Virus record (IMG/VR): IMGVR_UViG_3300036782_000155
Location: 1 to 37,303 of that record
Length of the DNA: 37,303 nucleotides
Direction: 5' to 3' (one strand)
Source of the DNA: a virus
Part shown: piece by piece, positions 21,177 through 29,332 of the stretch
Layout of the letters: each line of letters opens with the position of its first letter
Position numbering within the stretch: the first letter of the stretch is position 1
Translations under genes and position numbers: made by a program
Notes under the pieces: model-generated
What the model saw: the letters and a program-made list of their open reading frames with translations, nothing else
Told to the model about the DNA's origin: nothing
The model's database searches: none

Positions 21177-22642
21177 GATTCAGGCTTCTATTACACGCTG
21201 CTGCGCTTCTATCGCTGCTGTCAGCGGCGGTGGCGCAAACTGTCCCCAGCTCGTCTTTTTTTGGGGCTGACTGGAATAGCGTTTCAGCAACGCCTCCGCC
21301 CCCAACCTGGCCTCCGACCGATGGCACTGGCAGCGTTGCGGCCATCAAGTATTTCCGCGTGTGGGACTCAGCCATGAAATGGCTGAATGTCGAACCCTCC
21401 TCCGGAACGTTTGTCTGGACGAAACTCGATGAGGTCGTGAACACCCTCGCTCCTGGCCAGGGAATGAAGGTTTTCTACACGGTCGGCGCGACTCCAATTT
21501 GGGCCACGGCATGCAATGGCCAGCCGGATCCAGGAACCTGCTTTCCTGGACCGACCGCCTCCGGTTATGGCGGAGGGACGCAATGCGCGAGCGCGGGCGA
21601 TGGGAGCTGCCTTCCACCGAGTGACGTAAACGCAGACGGCACCGGCACCGACGCGCAGTTCCAGAGCTTCATCAGCACGGTGATGAATCGCTACACCACG
21701 AAGATCGCCGCCATTGAGACGTGGAACGAGCAAGATTCCCCGAACTTCTGGTGTCCGGGTGGAACTGGAGCTGTGGCGGCATGCGGCACCACCACGGCTT
21801 CTCTGAGCCGCGCGGTTCGCATGGCTTGGGATCTCTATAAAATCGCGCACTGCGCGAATGCCAGCATCCAGGTAATTGGCCCATCTTTCCATGGCTTCAG
21901 CTCTGGGCTCGGCGGATGGATGAACCTCTACGCCAATACCTCGATCTCAGCTCCGGCCGGCAGCATCAACGGATGCAACTGGTCCGCGCAAACCGTAACT
22001 GGAGCAGAGACCTTCGATGTCACCAACGATCACATGCGAGGAACTCCGAACTCCGATCCGACGCAGATCATTCAGCAGTACAACGCGGCCGTCGGCGAAA
22101 TCACCCGCGACAGCCTGCCTACGGCCTTGTGGAACGGGGAGTGGGGCCCGGTTTCAACTTCGGAAGCCGCAAACAGTGACATTCTCGCCGCCTACGTTGC
22201 CATCGAATACGTCCTCCAGGCTTCATTCTCGAACCCCCCGATTCTGACGTCTGTCTATTACACATGGGATGCTCATCTCGGCCTGGGCCTGCAGGGAAAC
22301 GTTGCTGCGACGGCCTATGACACTGTGGCCAAGTGGCTTATCGGCTCGACGGTAAATGCGGCGACCGTGACTGGATCGATCTACAAAATCAGCGGCACTA
22401 ATGCGTCCGGAACCGCTTTCAGAATCACCTTTGATACTTCTCAAAGTTGTGGATCCGGATGCTCAACATCGCCACAAACTGAGACCGGCTATGGCAGCTA
22501 TCTTGACCTGCAGGGATTGAGCCACAACATCAGCGGCACTGCGCCGGTTGGGTTGAAGCCTATTTTGCTGCTCGCTTCTGGCGCGACATCTACGGTCACC
22601 GGAAGCATCGGACTCTCGGAACTCGGAATCGGAATTCGCTGA
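21173..22642 (+). CDS. Secreted glycoside hydrolase, clan GH-A (TIM barrel)
   Basis: 489 aa from a GTG coupled to the previous stop. The signal peptide (1-21) ends AVAQ. The barrel shows KYFRVWD (59-65), a TVGATPIWAT strand, IETWNEQD (181-188) with likely acid/base E186, a TNDHMRG strand, LWNGEWG (319-325) with likely nucleophile E323, and YYTWD (362-366). Clan GH-A enzymes (GH5, GH39 and relatives) cut polysaccharides with retention; the substrate here is unknown. Beta-rich C-terminal 100 residues may bind carbohydrate. The gene sits between head-closure and tail-terminator genes, suggesting a virion or secreted depolymerase. The exact GH family needs a profile search. Confidence 0.82.
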   Translation: MRFRLLLHAAALLSLLSAAVAQTVPSSSFFGADWNSVSATPPPPTWPPTDGTGSVAAIKYFRVWDSAMKWLNVEPSSGTFVWTKLDEVVNTLAPGQGMKVFYTVGATPIWATACNGQPDPGTCFPGPTASGYGGGTQCASAGDGSCLPPSDVNADGTGTDAQFQSFISTVMNRYTTKIAAIETWNEQDSPNFWCPGGTGAVAACGTTTASLSRAVRMAWDLYKIAHCANASIQVIGPSFHGFSSGLGGWMNLYANTSISAPAGSINGCNWSAQTVTGAETFDVTNDHMRGTPNSDPTQIIQQYNAAVGEITRDSLPTALWNGEWGPVSTSEAANSDILAAYVAIEYVLQASFSNPPILTSVYYTWDAHLGLGLQGNVAATAYDTVAKWLIGSTVNAATVTGSIYKISGTNASGTAFRITFDTSQSCGSGCSTSPQTETGYGSYLDLQGLSHNISGTAPVGLKPILLLASGATSTVTGSIGLSELGIGIR

Positions 22643-23097
22643 TGGCGGTAAAGAACGGATTGTTCATGCTGTTATCGACGACGCCGAGCGTCGCTTCACT
22701 GATCGCGCCGGCGCCGAATTCTGCTCCTGGCACCGGAATTTATTTCAGCCTGGCGGTGAAGCAGGCCGCGCGGCCGTACGTTGTGCTTCACCTGATCACG
22801 AGCTCGCCGGCGGAGAAAAGTCTTGACGGATCCAGTTCTCTCACCCGCGGCCGCTTTCAGTTTGACAGCTACGCCGACGACGCTACGACCGCGCGCCAGC
22901 TCTCACAGGCGATTCGCGCCTTTCTTCAGGATTTCAGTGGAGCGCTGCCGGACGAGACCGTGGTCACGTTCACGCACGTGCATTCCGATCAGGACGACGC
23001 TTTCGAGCAAGGCGGCATCGGCTACCTCTATCGCTCCATGCTCGATATCGAAGGCTTTTACACCGAACCGCTCGTCGCCGGCACGCCCGGCAATTAA
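22642..23097 (+). CDS. Tail terminator / completion protein (DUF3168-like)
   Basis: 151 aa, start overlapping the previous stop by one base. The pattern LFMLLSTTPSVASLI, YFSLAVKQAARPYVVLHLI, LTRGRFQFDSYADDATTARQL, IRAFLQDFSG, and a final YRSMLDIEGFY fits the DUF3168/lambda gpU-like family. These proteins cap the tail tube after it has reached full length and join it to the head. It is encoded directly before the tail tube gene, as usual. Confidence 0.85.
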   Translation: MAVKNGLFMLLSTTPSVASLIAPAPNSAPGTGIYFSLAVKQAARPYVVLHLITSSPAEKSLDGSSSLTRGRFQFDSYADDATTARQLSQAIRAFLQDFSGALPDETVVTFTHVHSDQDDAFEQGGIGYLYRSMLDIEGFYTEPLVAGTPGN

Positions 23098-23154
23098 ACC
23101 CAACTTCCATTCGCACACGTTCAAAAACATCCACACAACACTTAGGAGAATGCC

Positions 23155-23616
23155 ATGACCACCAAGGCCTACACCGGCGCCGGATCTTCGCTGCAGACCA
23201 GCCCGGACGGAGTTACCTATACGCCGATCGCTCAAGTCAAAATGATTAAGCCGAGCGGCGCGAAACTGAAGACGGGAGACATTACCAACCTCAGCTCTCC
23301 CACAACCTCAGGCGGAGTCGTCGTCGACGAATTCATTCCCACGACGATGGATCCTGGCACTTACGATCTGACCGGCATCACCGATCCGGGCAACTCGACC
23401 TATTTCAACCTGATGACGTTGCAGGAGACGGCCACACTCGAGTACTTCAAACTCGTGCTGCCCGACACTTCGAATTTCAAGTTTCAGGGCTACCTGACCG
23501 ACTTCACTCCGGCCGACATCGACGTGTCGAAGCCGATTGAATTCACGGCGAAGATCAAGGTTTCCGGACCGTCGACCTTCACCCAGGCTGGCACCGGCCT
23601 CACCGTCCAGGAGTAG
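23155..23616 (+). CDS. Major tail tube protein
   Basis: 153 aa, strong ribosome site (AGGAG). It is a beta-sandwich protein of the lambda gpV N-terminal-like type: GSSLQTSPDGVTYTPIAQV, VDEFIPTTMDPGTYDLTG, ATLEYFKLVLPDTSNFKFQGYL, then SKPIEFTAKIKVSG and TFT near the end. Hexameric rings stack around the tape measure to form the tail tube. Position before the chaperones and tape measure is standard. Confidence 0.92.
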   Translation: MTTKAYTGAGSSLQTSPDGVTYTPIAQVKMIKPSGAKLKTGDITNLSSPTTSGGVVVDEFIPTTMDPGTYDLTGITDPGNSTYFNLMTLQETATLEYFKLVLPDTSNFKFQGYLTDFTPADIDVSKPIEFTAKIKVSGPSTFTQAGTGLTVQE

Positions 23617-23619
23617 TTC

Positions 23620-23862
23620 GTGGTCGACGCGGCGGGATCTCCGTTGAAGGCAGGCGACGACGCAGTGCTGGTGTGCGAAGTGCTGCGCGTCGTCGAAGCC
23701 GTCGAAGATACGGAGCCTGGCGTCGTGGTGCGAATTCTGAACTCGGATCAGACGCTCTTCGTCTCCGCGCGCAAGATTCCGCTGCGCGGCCTGGTGGCGT
23801 CGGAAGAGCTGATGAAGTTACAGGTCTCTGAGCCAAAGATAACGATTCATGAGGAACTATGA
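23620..23862 (+). CDS. Small tail-region protein, 80 aa
   Basis: GTG start with AGGAG about 10 bases upstream. Beta-rich in pattern (GDDAVLVCEVLRV, GVVVRILNSDQTLFVSARKI), suggesting a small SH3-like barrel; the tail is acidic. ATGA-coupled to the first tail chaperone. No named family recognised. Confidence 0.6.
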   Translation: MVDAAGSPLKAGDDAVLVCEVLRVVEAVEDTEPGVVVRILNSDQTLFVSARKIPLRGLVASEELMKLQVSEPKITIHEEL

Positions 23863-24320
23863 ACCCAATTCAAGTGTTGCAGCGCGAGCTGGCGCCGGCC
23901 GTGGTGGTCGCGATCGGCGGCAAGGATTTAAGCCTGGTCTACGATCTCCAGGCCGTGATCCTCTACAAACAGAAAACCGGCGACAGTCTCTTTCAGGAAG
24001 GCACGTTCGCCAAAATCAATCCGCAGGAAGATCCGGAGCGTTTTGCAGCGTGCCTGTGGGCTGGGCTGCAACGCAAGCATCCTGAGGTCACGCTCGCGTG
24101 GCTCGGCGAGGAGATCCCGTTCGGTCCGGAAGTGAATCCGCTGATCGAAGCGATGACGAAGGCGGTGACGGCGCATTTTCCGAAGGCCAAGGCCGCAAGC
24201 CCAAACGCCGCGGCGCCGGAAGAAACTCCGGCACAGGAACCGCAGGAACCGCCGCCGCCGCTGCCGATGCCGGTGGAATTGAAGCGTTCCGCAGCATCGC
24301 CCGCTTCGATCTCGGGCTAA
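23859..24320 (+). CDS. Tail assembly chaperone, G-like (frame 0 product)
   Basis: 153 aa. The N-terminal domain (VVVAIGGKDLSLVYDLQAVILYKQKTG, CLWAGLQRKHPEVT) is typical of siphovirus tail chaperones that coat the tape measure before tube assembly. The C-terminal 40 residues are Pro/Glu/Ala-rich and look like non-conserved readout of the region overlapping the second frame. It sits between the tail tube and tape measure genes. It shares its start with the frameshift product below. Confidence 0.88.
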   Translation: MNPIQVLQRELAPAVVVAIGGKDLSLVYDLQAVILYKQKTGDSLFQEGTFAKINPQEDPERFAACLWAGLQRKHPEVTLAWLGEEIPFGPEVNPLIEAMTKAVTAHFPKAKAASPNAAAPEETPAQEPQEPPPPLPMPVELKRSAASPASISG

Positions 24321-24595
24321 GCGATGACGAGTTTCTGCGGGAGACGCCGCGCACGTTTCAAGCGTTGGTCGATCGCTTCAACGCCCAGGAGCGGCGCAGC
24401 CAACGGCGGATTGCCTCGGTCATCGCGGCGCTGTTCGAACTACATCGCGATCGGGATAAGCGCCCAGAGCCTTTCACGGCCGACGACTTCCTCCGCGGCG
24501 CCGGCGACGACGAAGACGACGACGCGCCGCCCACGCCAGAGGCGCTCGAAGAATTCAAACAACGCATGATGAAGAGTTTCGGAATTAAGGACTAG
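23859..24595 (+). CDS. Tail chaperone -1 frameshift product (GT-like)
   Basis: Predicted 245-aa fusion: frame 0 from 23859 to the slip site at 24200-24206, then the -1 frame to the stop at 24593-24595. The second frame has no good start of its own. Beyond the overlap it encodes a conserved-looking helical part (FDLGLSDDEFLRETPRTFQ, LVDRFNAQERRSQRR) and an acidic/helical end. That part is the usual T domain that recruits tail tube subunits. Lambda G/GT is the model. The arrangement is visible; actual slippage is inferred. Confidence 0.8.
24200..24206 (+). promoter_or_regulatory. Programmed -1 frameshift slippery site
   Basis: C CCA AAC, a canonical X XXY YYZ heptamer in the correct phase of the first chaperone frame. 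Both tRNAs can re-pair on CCC AAA after slipping one base back. A GC-rich 5-bp stem (24215-24219 with 24228-24232, 8-base loop) starts eight bases downstream, a suitable stimulator distance. Confidence 0.75.
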
Positions 24596-24606
24596 GAGAA
24601 CAAAAG

Positions 24607-24855
24607 ATGCATTACAAAAATGGACGTGAAGCGAAAAACGGCGACAAGGTTGTGCTGATTCCGAGCTATGGGCCGCCGGTCATCGGCATTCTCTACGACG
24701 CGACCGCAGGAAATGATTTTTGTAATGGACGTATCGCGCCGATCAAGCCGAACGATCCCTGCCCGAATCTGAAAGAGGTGCTTCATCTCGACGATGTGCT
24801 CCTGGCGCTTCCGGCAGAAGTTCCGGACAGCTCAAAGGCTGCGCAAGAGAGCTAG
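24607..24855 (+). CDS. Small conserved phage protein, 82 aa
   Basis: ATG with AGGAG 9-13 bases upstream. The layout MHYKNGREAKNGDKVV, GILYDATAGNDFCNGRI and an LHLDDVLLAL end is, from memory, a recurrent small unnamed protein in phages and bacteria. It looks like a compact beta barrel with one Cys pair (Cys39, Cys53). It lies between the chaperones and the gp10-like gene. Function unknown. Confidence 0.65.
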   Translation: MHYKNGREAKNGDKVVLIPSYGPPVIGILYDATAGNDFCNGRIAPIKPNDPCPNLKEVLHLDDVLLALPAEVPDSSKAAQES

Positions 24856-25424
24856 TGCCGGACGCGATCACAATTCAGGTTGACGGCCTCGACGAGTTGG
24901 GCCGCGCCCTCGAGTCAATTCCGGCTGTGCTGGCGACGCGCGTCATGCGTGGGGCGTTGCACGCTGCCGGCGACGTCATGGCTGAGGCGATCGAACTCAC
25001 CGCGCCCGTGCGCAGCGGCGCACTGAAAGCGGACATTATCACCAAAGTCCGCGTGGGCAGCGATCTCTCCGACAACTATGTCATCGTCGGTCCAGGGTAC
25101 GAGCGCGGCGCTCTCACGGTGAAGGGTGTCACCCGCAACAAACGGGGCGGCATTGAAGCTGTTGTCGATACCACCGAAAGCCCCGGCGTTTATGCGGCTT
25201 TCGTCGAGCGCGGCCACCGTCCGCCAGGTCACGGCGTAAGAAACGATCGCGCCGGCAAACACTCGCACGCCCACGAACTCGAATTCGGTGGCGCTAGCAC
25301 GCCACCGCATCCCTTCATGCGGCCGGCGTTCGACTCGTCGAAGGAAGCTGCGCTCGACACGTTTGTAGAATACGTTCGGGCAGGCCTGAACGGAGTGATT
25401 GAAGCAGTGAGGAACCAAAGTTAA
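24855..25424 (+). CDS. HK97 gp10-like tail component
   Basis: 189 aa, GTG overlapping the previous stop by one base. Features of the HK97 gp10 family are a VDGLDELGRALESIP start, an ALHAAGDVMAEAIELTAPVRSGAL helix (the PVxxGxLxxxI-like turn), AAFVERGHRPPG and PPHPFMRPAFDSSKEAAL. These proteins act at the head-tail interface or in tail completion. In most siphoviruses the gene lies before the tail terminator; here it is found after the chaperones. Confidence 0.88.
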   Translation: MPDAITIQVDGLDELGRALESIPAVLATRVMRGALHAAGDVMAEAIELTAPVRSGALKADIITKVRVGSDLSDNYVIVGPGYERGALTVKGVTRNKRGGIEAVVDTTESPGVYAAFVERGHRPPGHGVRNDRAGKHSHAHELEFGGASTPPHPFMRPAFDSSKEAALDTFVEYVRAGLNGVIEAVRNQS

Positions 25425-27668
25425 ATGCCCGATGTAGGCTCAATCTCGGTTCGCATGGGTGTCAACCTGGCTGACTTCCAGGCTGGCCTGAAACAGGCGA
25501 CGGCTCTGGCCAGCTCGGAATCCGGCCTGATGTCGGCGGAGATGAAGCGCACCTCGCGCGAAGGCGCGGAGTCCTGGCGTCTGATCGATGAAGCGCTCGG
25601 CATCCACATCTCGCGCCCGCTCACCAAGATCGTTACGCAGGAGTTCCCTGCCTTCGCCAGCGCGCTGCAATCCGTTCTGGGAGTCGGCGTCGCTGGCGCT
25701 CTGGCCGTTGCCGGCTTCGACGTTTTCGAGAAGATTTCCAAGTCGATCGAGAAAGCACAGAAGGCGCAGGAAGAGCTGAAAGCAGCCAGTGAGAACGTGA
25801 GCAATGTGTTTGCACGGGAGATGAGCGCCTACAAGGACAAAGATAAAGCTGTCACTGCTGCCACCGAAGCCGTAGATCGTCTCGCTGAAGCGGAAATGAA
25901 ACAGGCTAAGGCCTCGCAAGAAGCCTCCGGTTGGCTGTCTCAGGCCGAGAGTGCTGTTGGCGAGTTTTTCCACGTCGCAACTTCTTTTTCCGGCACGCTC
26001 GGAGTGGAGCAGATCAACAAGAAACTAGGGGAGTTTAAGCAGCAATACGACAGCCTGGGCTTGACCGATTCGATCAACAAGACCCGCTCGGCTGCGAAGC
26101 TGCTCGCGGATGAATTCGACAGGGCAAAGCAGTCGGTCACGCAGATGCAGGACCTTCACATCACTGCATTCCAAGAAGTGATGAACTATTTCAGTGCGGC
26201 TGCGGGCCATTCGGAATTGATGAAGATTGGGTTTACCGACAAAGAGATCGATGCCGCGAAAGCCCTCGCCGAAGCCTTACAGAAAATCCAAACGGTTCAA
26301 GACGCCACCTCAGCCGGTGTTCAGAAGCAGGAAGCGCAAGCCGCAGCGCTAGAGCGGCAAAAGGAAGCGGCCGCGGCGCTAGCCGATCTCTATCGATCGA
26401 TGAGTGGCTCGATTGCAAAGCTTCAGCCCGTGACCGATCCTCTCGACAAGCTGAGGGTTGAGATCAGGCAGATGAAAGAGAGTGCCGAAAACGATTTCCG
26501 CCAGCTCGCACATAATTCGGATCAGGCACTTCAGCTCACCAGGGCTAGGGCTACACTGAAGGCTTTTGAAAGCGACCTCGATCGCGTCTTCGCCAAGGCG
26601 AAGGCTGATGCAGATCTGCTGAAGGCGACGGCCGAGCTCCCCACAAAGATCGCGCCGACCGGAGCCGCTCCACAGTTTCCTACAGCGAACGCGCAGCCAA
26701 CTCTCGGCGCCGGCGGATCGACGGCCGCACAACTTGACACTTTCACCAAAGACCTGGCTGCGCAACTGAAGCTGGCGGCGCAGGCTTATGAGGAGGTCGT
26801 CACTCCCCAACAGAAATATCAGCTCGCGCAATCCGAACTGAATCTGCTGCTCAAGCAGGGATTGATCGACCAGAATGCCTTCACCGCCGCGATGCAGAAA
26901 GCGCGCGAGGAAATGGCCAAGGCTACGGACCAGATGGAGAAGCTGCTGAAAGAAGGCGGCGCCGCGGGAGGATTCAAGGCGTTCATGATTCAGCTTCAGG
27001 GCCAGGGATCGAAAGGCTCCGATGCGCAATTCACCTTCGATCTGCTGAACAAAGGGTTGCAGGGCTTCGAAGATCAGACCGTGAAAGCCCTCACCGGCGC
27101 GAAGACCAGCTGGCGCAGTTACTTCCTCGAACTCGATCAGATGGCACTGAAGTTTCTGCTGAACAAAGAGATCTCCAGCCTGCTGAAAATGTTCTCGAAT
27201 AGTTCCTTCGGCAAGTCGCTGGGCTTGCCCAACATCGGCGGAGCGTCGCAGGCGACAACGACCACCGCCAACACGACGGCCGTCACCTCGAATACCACCG
27301 CGCTGATCGCCAACACGCAGGCGCTGATCTCCGCCAGCGCGGGCGGCGCTGCCGGCGCGGCTGGCGGCGGCGGGATAATCGACATCGGAAATCAGCAGTA
27401 CGCATCTGGCACTGACTTCGCGCCAGGCGGCATCAGCCTGGTGGGCGAGGATGGTCCGGAGCTGGTTAACCTGCCCACAGGATCTTCGGTCACGCCGAAC
27501 AGCGCGCTGCGCGCAGGCAGCCCAACCGTGCATGTGCACATCGACGCCCGCGGCGGGGAAATTGGAGTCGAGGACAAGATCGCGCGCGCCATCTCCTCGA
27601 GCGCGCCGCACATCATCATGCGCGCAGTCGTCGAAGCGAGCGAGATTCAGCGAAGGACGCCGCGCTAG
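25425..27668 (+). CDS. Tail tape measure protein
   Basis: 747 aa, ATG immediately after the previous stop with GAGGAA upstream. The ISVRMGVNLADFQAGLKQA start is typical. It continues with a hydrophobic patch (VLGVGVAGALAVAGF, about 85-100), long Ala/Lys/Glu/Gln coiled coils, and a C-terminal ASGTDFAPGGISLVGEDGPE segment seen at the end of many tape measure proteins. It sets tail length: at about 0.15 nm per residue, roughly 110 nm. It shares its stop region (CTAG) with the convergent minus gene. Confidence 0.95.
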   Translation: MPDVGSISVRMGVNLADFQAGLKQATALASSESGLMSAEMKRTSREGAESWRLIDEALGIHISRPLTKIVTQEFPAFASALQSVLGVGVAGALAVAGFDVFEKISKSIEKAQKAQEELKAASENVSNVFAREMSAYKDKDKAVTAATEAVDRLAEAEMKQAKASQEASGWLSQAESAVGEFFHVATSFSGTLGVEQINKKLGEFKQQYDSLGLTDSINKTRSAAKLLADEFDRAKQSVTQMQDLHITAFQEVMNYFSAAAGHSELMKIGFTDKEIDAAKALAEALQKIQTVQDATSAGVQKQEAQAAALERQKEAAAALADLYRSMSGSIAKLQPVTDPLDKLRVEIRQMKESAENDFRQLAHNSDQALQLTRARATLKAFESDLDRVFAKAKADADLLKATAELPTKIAPTGAAPQFPTANAQPTLGAGGSTAAQLDTFTKDLAAQLKLAAQAYEEVVTPQQKYQLAQSELNLLLKQGLIDQNAFTAAMQKAREEMAKATDQMEKLLKEGGAAGGFKAFMIQLQGQGSKGSDAQFTFDLLNKGLQGFEDQTVKALTGAKTSWRSYFLELDQMALKFLLNKEISSLLKMFSNSSFGKSLGLPNIGGASQATTTTANTTAVTSNTTALIANTQALISASAGGAAGAAGGGGIIDIGNQQYASGTDFAPGGISLVGEDGPELVNLPTGSSVTPNSALRAGSPTVHVHIDARGGEIGVEDKIARAISSSAPHIIMRAVVEASEIQRRTPR

Positions 27669-28195
27669 TGTTGTGCCGGCGAATTTTGCCACCAGTCGGT
27701 TTTTTGCTGCTGCGAGCTGGCGGAAGTTTTGTTCGATGCCCTGGCCACGGCCTTGCGAAACCGGGATTCGCATTTTGCATCCGACGATGGTGAATTCTCT
27801 ACGCAGTCCTTGAAGTGGCGGAAGGGCTTTGAGTCTCGATCAACAGTTTGCCCGACCAGTTCGAGCAGAATGCGACCGAGAAGGTCGGGGCCGTCCGAGT
27901 GAGCCAGGCCAGAAAACCGGCTCTGGACGGTGGCGACGCAGCCCTTCTCGGCGGCGGGAGCAAGGCTGAGCGTGATCATGCGTTCCCCGCTCCACGCGCC
28001 GCCGGCGGCGAGGGAAATCACTTGCTCCTCTTTGGAGATGCTGACAATTCGATAGTCCTGCGTCTTTGCCACCGTGACTGAGGCGGCCCATACCGTCTCG
28101 CACGATTCGGGAAAAATCCTCTGCCGGTTTTTCATCGCGACCGCTTGAATATCGAGCAACGCTGTCAGTGCCAGCAGATATGCGATTCGCTTCAC
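27665..28195 (-). CDS. Minus-strand exported protein, probable moron
   Basis: 176 aa. I chose the GTG at 28195 because GGAGGAAA lies just upstream; the longer open frame has a non-conserved leader. Residues 1-20 form a signal peptide (VKRIAYLLALTALLDIQAVA). The mature part has FPESCETVWAASVTVAKTQ, YRIVSISKEEQVISLAAGG, an SGERMITLSL strand and two later Cys, so a small alpha/beta periplasmic or lipocalin-like domain is possible. The C-terminal 40 residues are polar. It interrupts the tail operon on the opposite strand, as lysogeny-expressed cargo genes do. Function unknown. Confidence 0.7.
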   Translation of the reverse strand: MKRIAYLLALTALLDIQAVAMKNRQRIFPESCETVWAASVTVAKTQDYRIVSISKEEQVISLAAGGAWSGERMITLSLAPAAEKGCVATVQSRFSGLAHSDGPDLLGRILLELVGQTVDRDSKPFRHFKDCVENSPSSDAKCESRFRKAVARASNKTSASSQQQKTDWWQNSPAQH

Positions 28196-28285
28196 GTTTC
28201 CTCCAGGCGGCGCCGAGCATGATGCCACGCGCTGAGCAGCTCCGCAAGCGGCCCGAACGGGCCAGAGACGAAAGACTCTAATTCC

Positions 28286-29332
28286 ATGGCTTACGAAATC
28301 TGGGACGGATTCGACAACTACGACACCGCTCATGACGAGTGGGAGACGGTCAACGGCTCGCCGAGCTATTCCACCAGCTACGCCCGCTTCGCCGCGGCGT
28401 CCGGTTGCGTCAGCAAGGGCGTCAGCATGGGACTCAGCACCTGGAAGCGCAAGAACCTCAGCGGCAACCGTAGCGGCCTGATCTTGTCTTTCCCTTTCGA
28501 GATCAGTTCTCTCTCCTTCACCGGCTATGAGGATTTTCTCGGCTTCCTCGACAACGGCACCATGCAGTGCATGCTGGGCGTCAGCGCTTCAGGGGCGCTG
28601 GCGATCCGGAATGGCAGCGCCGGCGTCGTCCAGGGCGCGACCGCTCCGGGAGTGATCGCGTCCGGAAATTATTATTTCATCGACCTCATCATCACTTTCG
28701 GTTCCACGACCGGAAGCGCGACCCTTTACCTCAGCACGCCTGCGGGCGGCGCCGCGATCCTGACTCTGACCAACATCAACACGATTGCCAATTCCAACGC
28801 ATATGCGAACCAGGTGGAGATTGGCGAGTTGCGCGGTAACAACCTGACACTCTACTTCGACGATTTTCATTGCCACACCAACTCCGGCGCGGCCCCCAAC
28901 ACAGTCCTCGGCGAAGGCACGCGGATCTATACCAAGATGCCGAATGGCGCGGGCTACGCCACCACGCTCACGCCGAATGGCGCTTCCGCCAACTGGCAGT
29001 GCGTTGACGATGTTCCTCCGGACGACGACACCACTTACGTTTCCGCGGCCTCGTTCCCTCTGACCGAAGGCTATGCCGTCGGTGCCGCAAGTTTCACCGG
29101 CACCGTGAACGGTGTGGTGAGGAAGTCGCGCTTCCGCAAAGACGACGGCGCGGCGCATACATTCCAGAACGGCGTGCGATCGAGCAGCACCAATAGCCTG
29201 GCGACGGCCGTCAACGTTCTCTCGACTTATTCCTGGACCGACAGTTTCTACGCGCTCGATCCTGCCACCAGCGCGGCCTGGACCGCGGCGGCGGCGGATG
29301 CGGCGCAACCCATCATCTCGGCAGCTTCTTAA
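28286..29332 (+). CDS. Tail protein with ConA-like (lectin) domain
   Basis: 348 aa. The opening WDGFDNYDTAHDEWETVNGSP and following strands (TLYLSTPAGGAAILTLTNI, LTLYFDDFHCHTNSG) fit a concanavalin A-like jelly roll. The second half (TRIYTKMPNGAGYATTLTPN, NWQCVDDVPPDDDTTYVS) is a phage-tail segment that I recall from many virion proteins. It probably decorates the tail or tail tip and may bind sugars. It follows the moron directly (its start is 90 bases from the moron start, on the other strand). Substrate unknown. Confidence 0.75.
   Translation: MAYEIWDGFDNYDTAHDEWETVNGSPSYSTSYARFAAASGCVSKGVSMGLSTWKRKNLSGNRSGLILSFPFEISSLSFTGYEDFLGFLDNGTMQCMLGVSASGALAIRNGSAGVVQGATAPGVIASGNYYFIDLIITFGSTTGSATLYLSTPAGGAAILTLTNINTIANSNAYANQVEIGELRGNNLTLYFDDFHCHTNSGAAPNTVLGEGTRIYTKMPNGAGYATTLTPNGASANWQCVDDVPPDDDTTYVSAASFPLTEGYAVGAASFTGTVNGVVRKSRFRKDDGAAHTFQNGVRSSSTNSLATAVNVLSTYSWTDSFYALDPATSAAWTAAAADAAQPIISAAS

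Noticed and set aside
24174-24180. CATTTTC as the slip site of the tail chaperones
   Set aside because: Only the Phe tRNA could re-pair; C CCA AAC at 24200 is a full canonical heptamer with a downstream stem.
26379-27773. 464-codon minus frame opposite the tape measure gene
   Set aside because: Antisense shadow of a clear tape measure gene; basic, low-complexity translation and no ribosome site.
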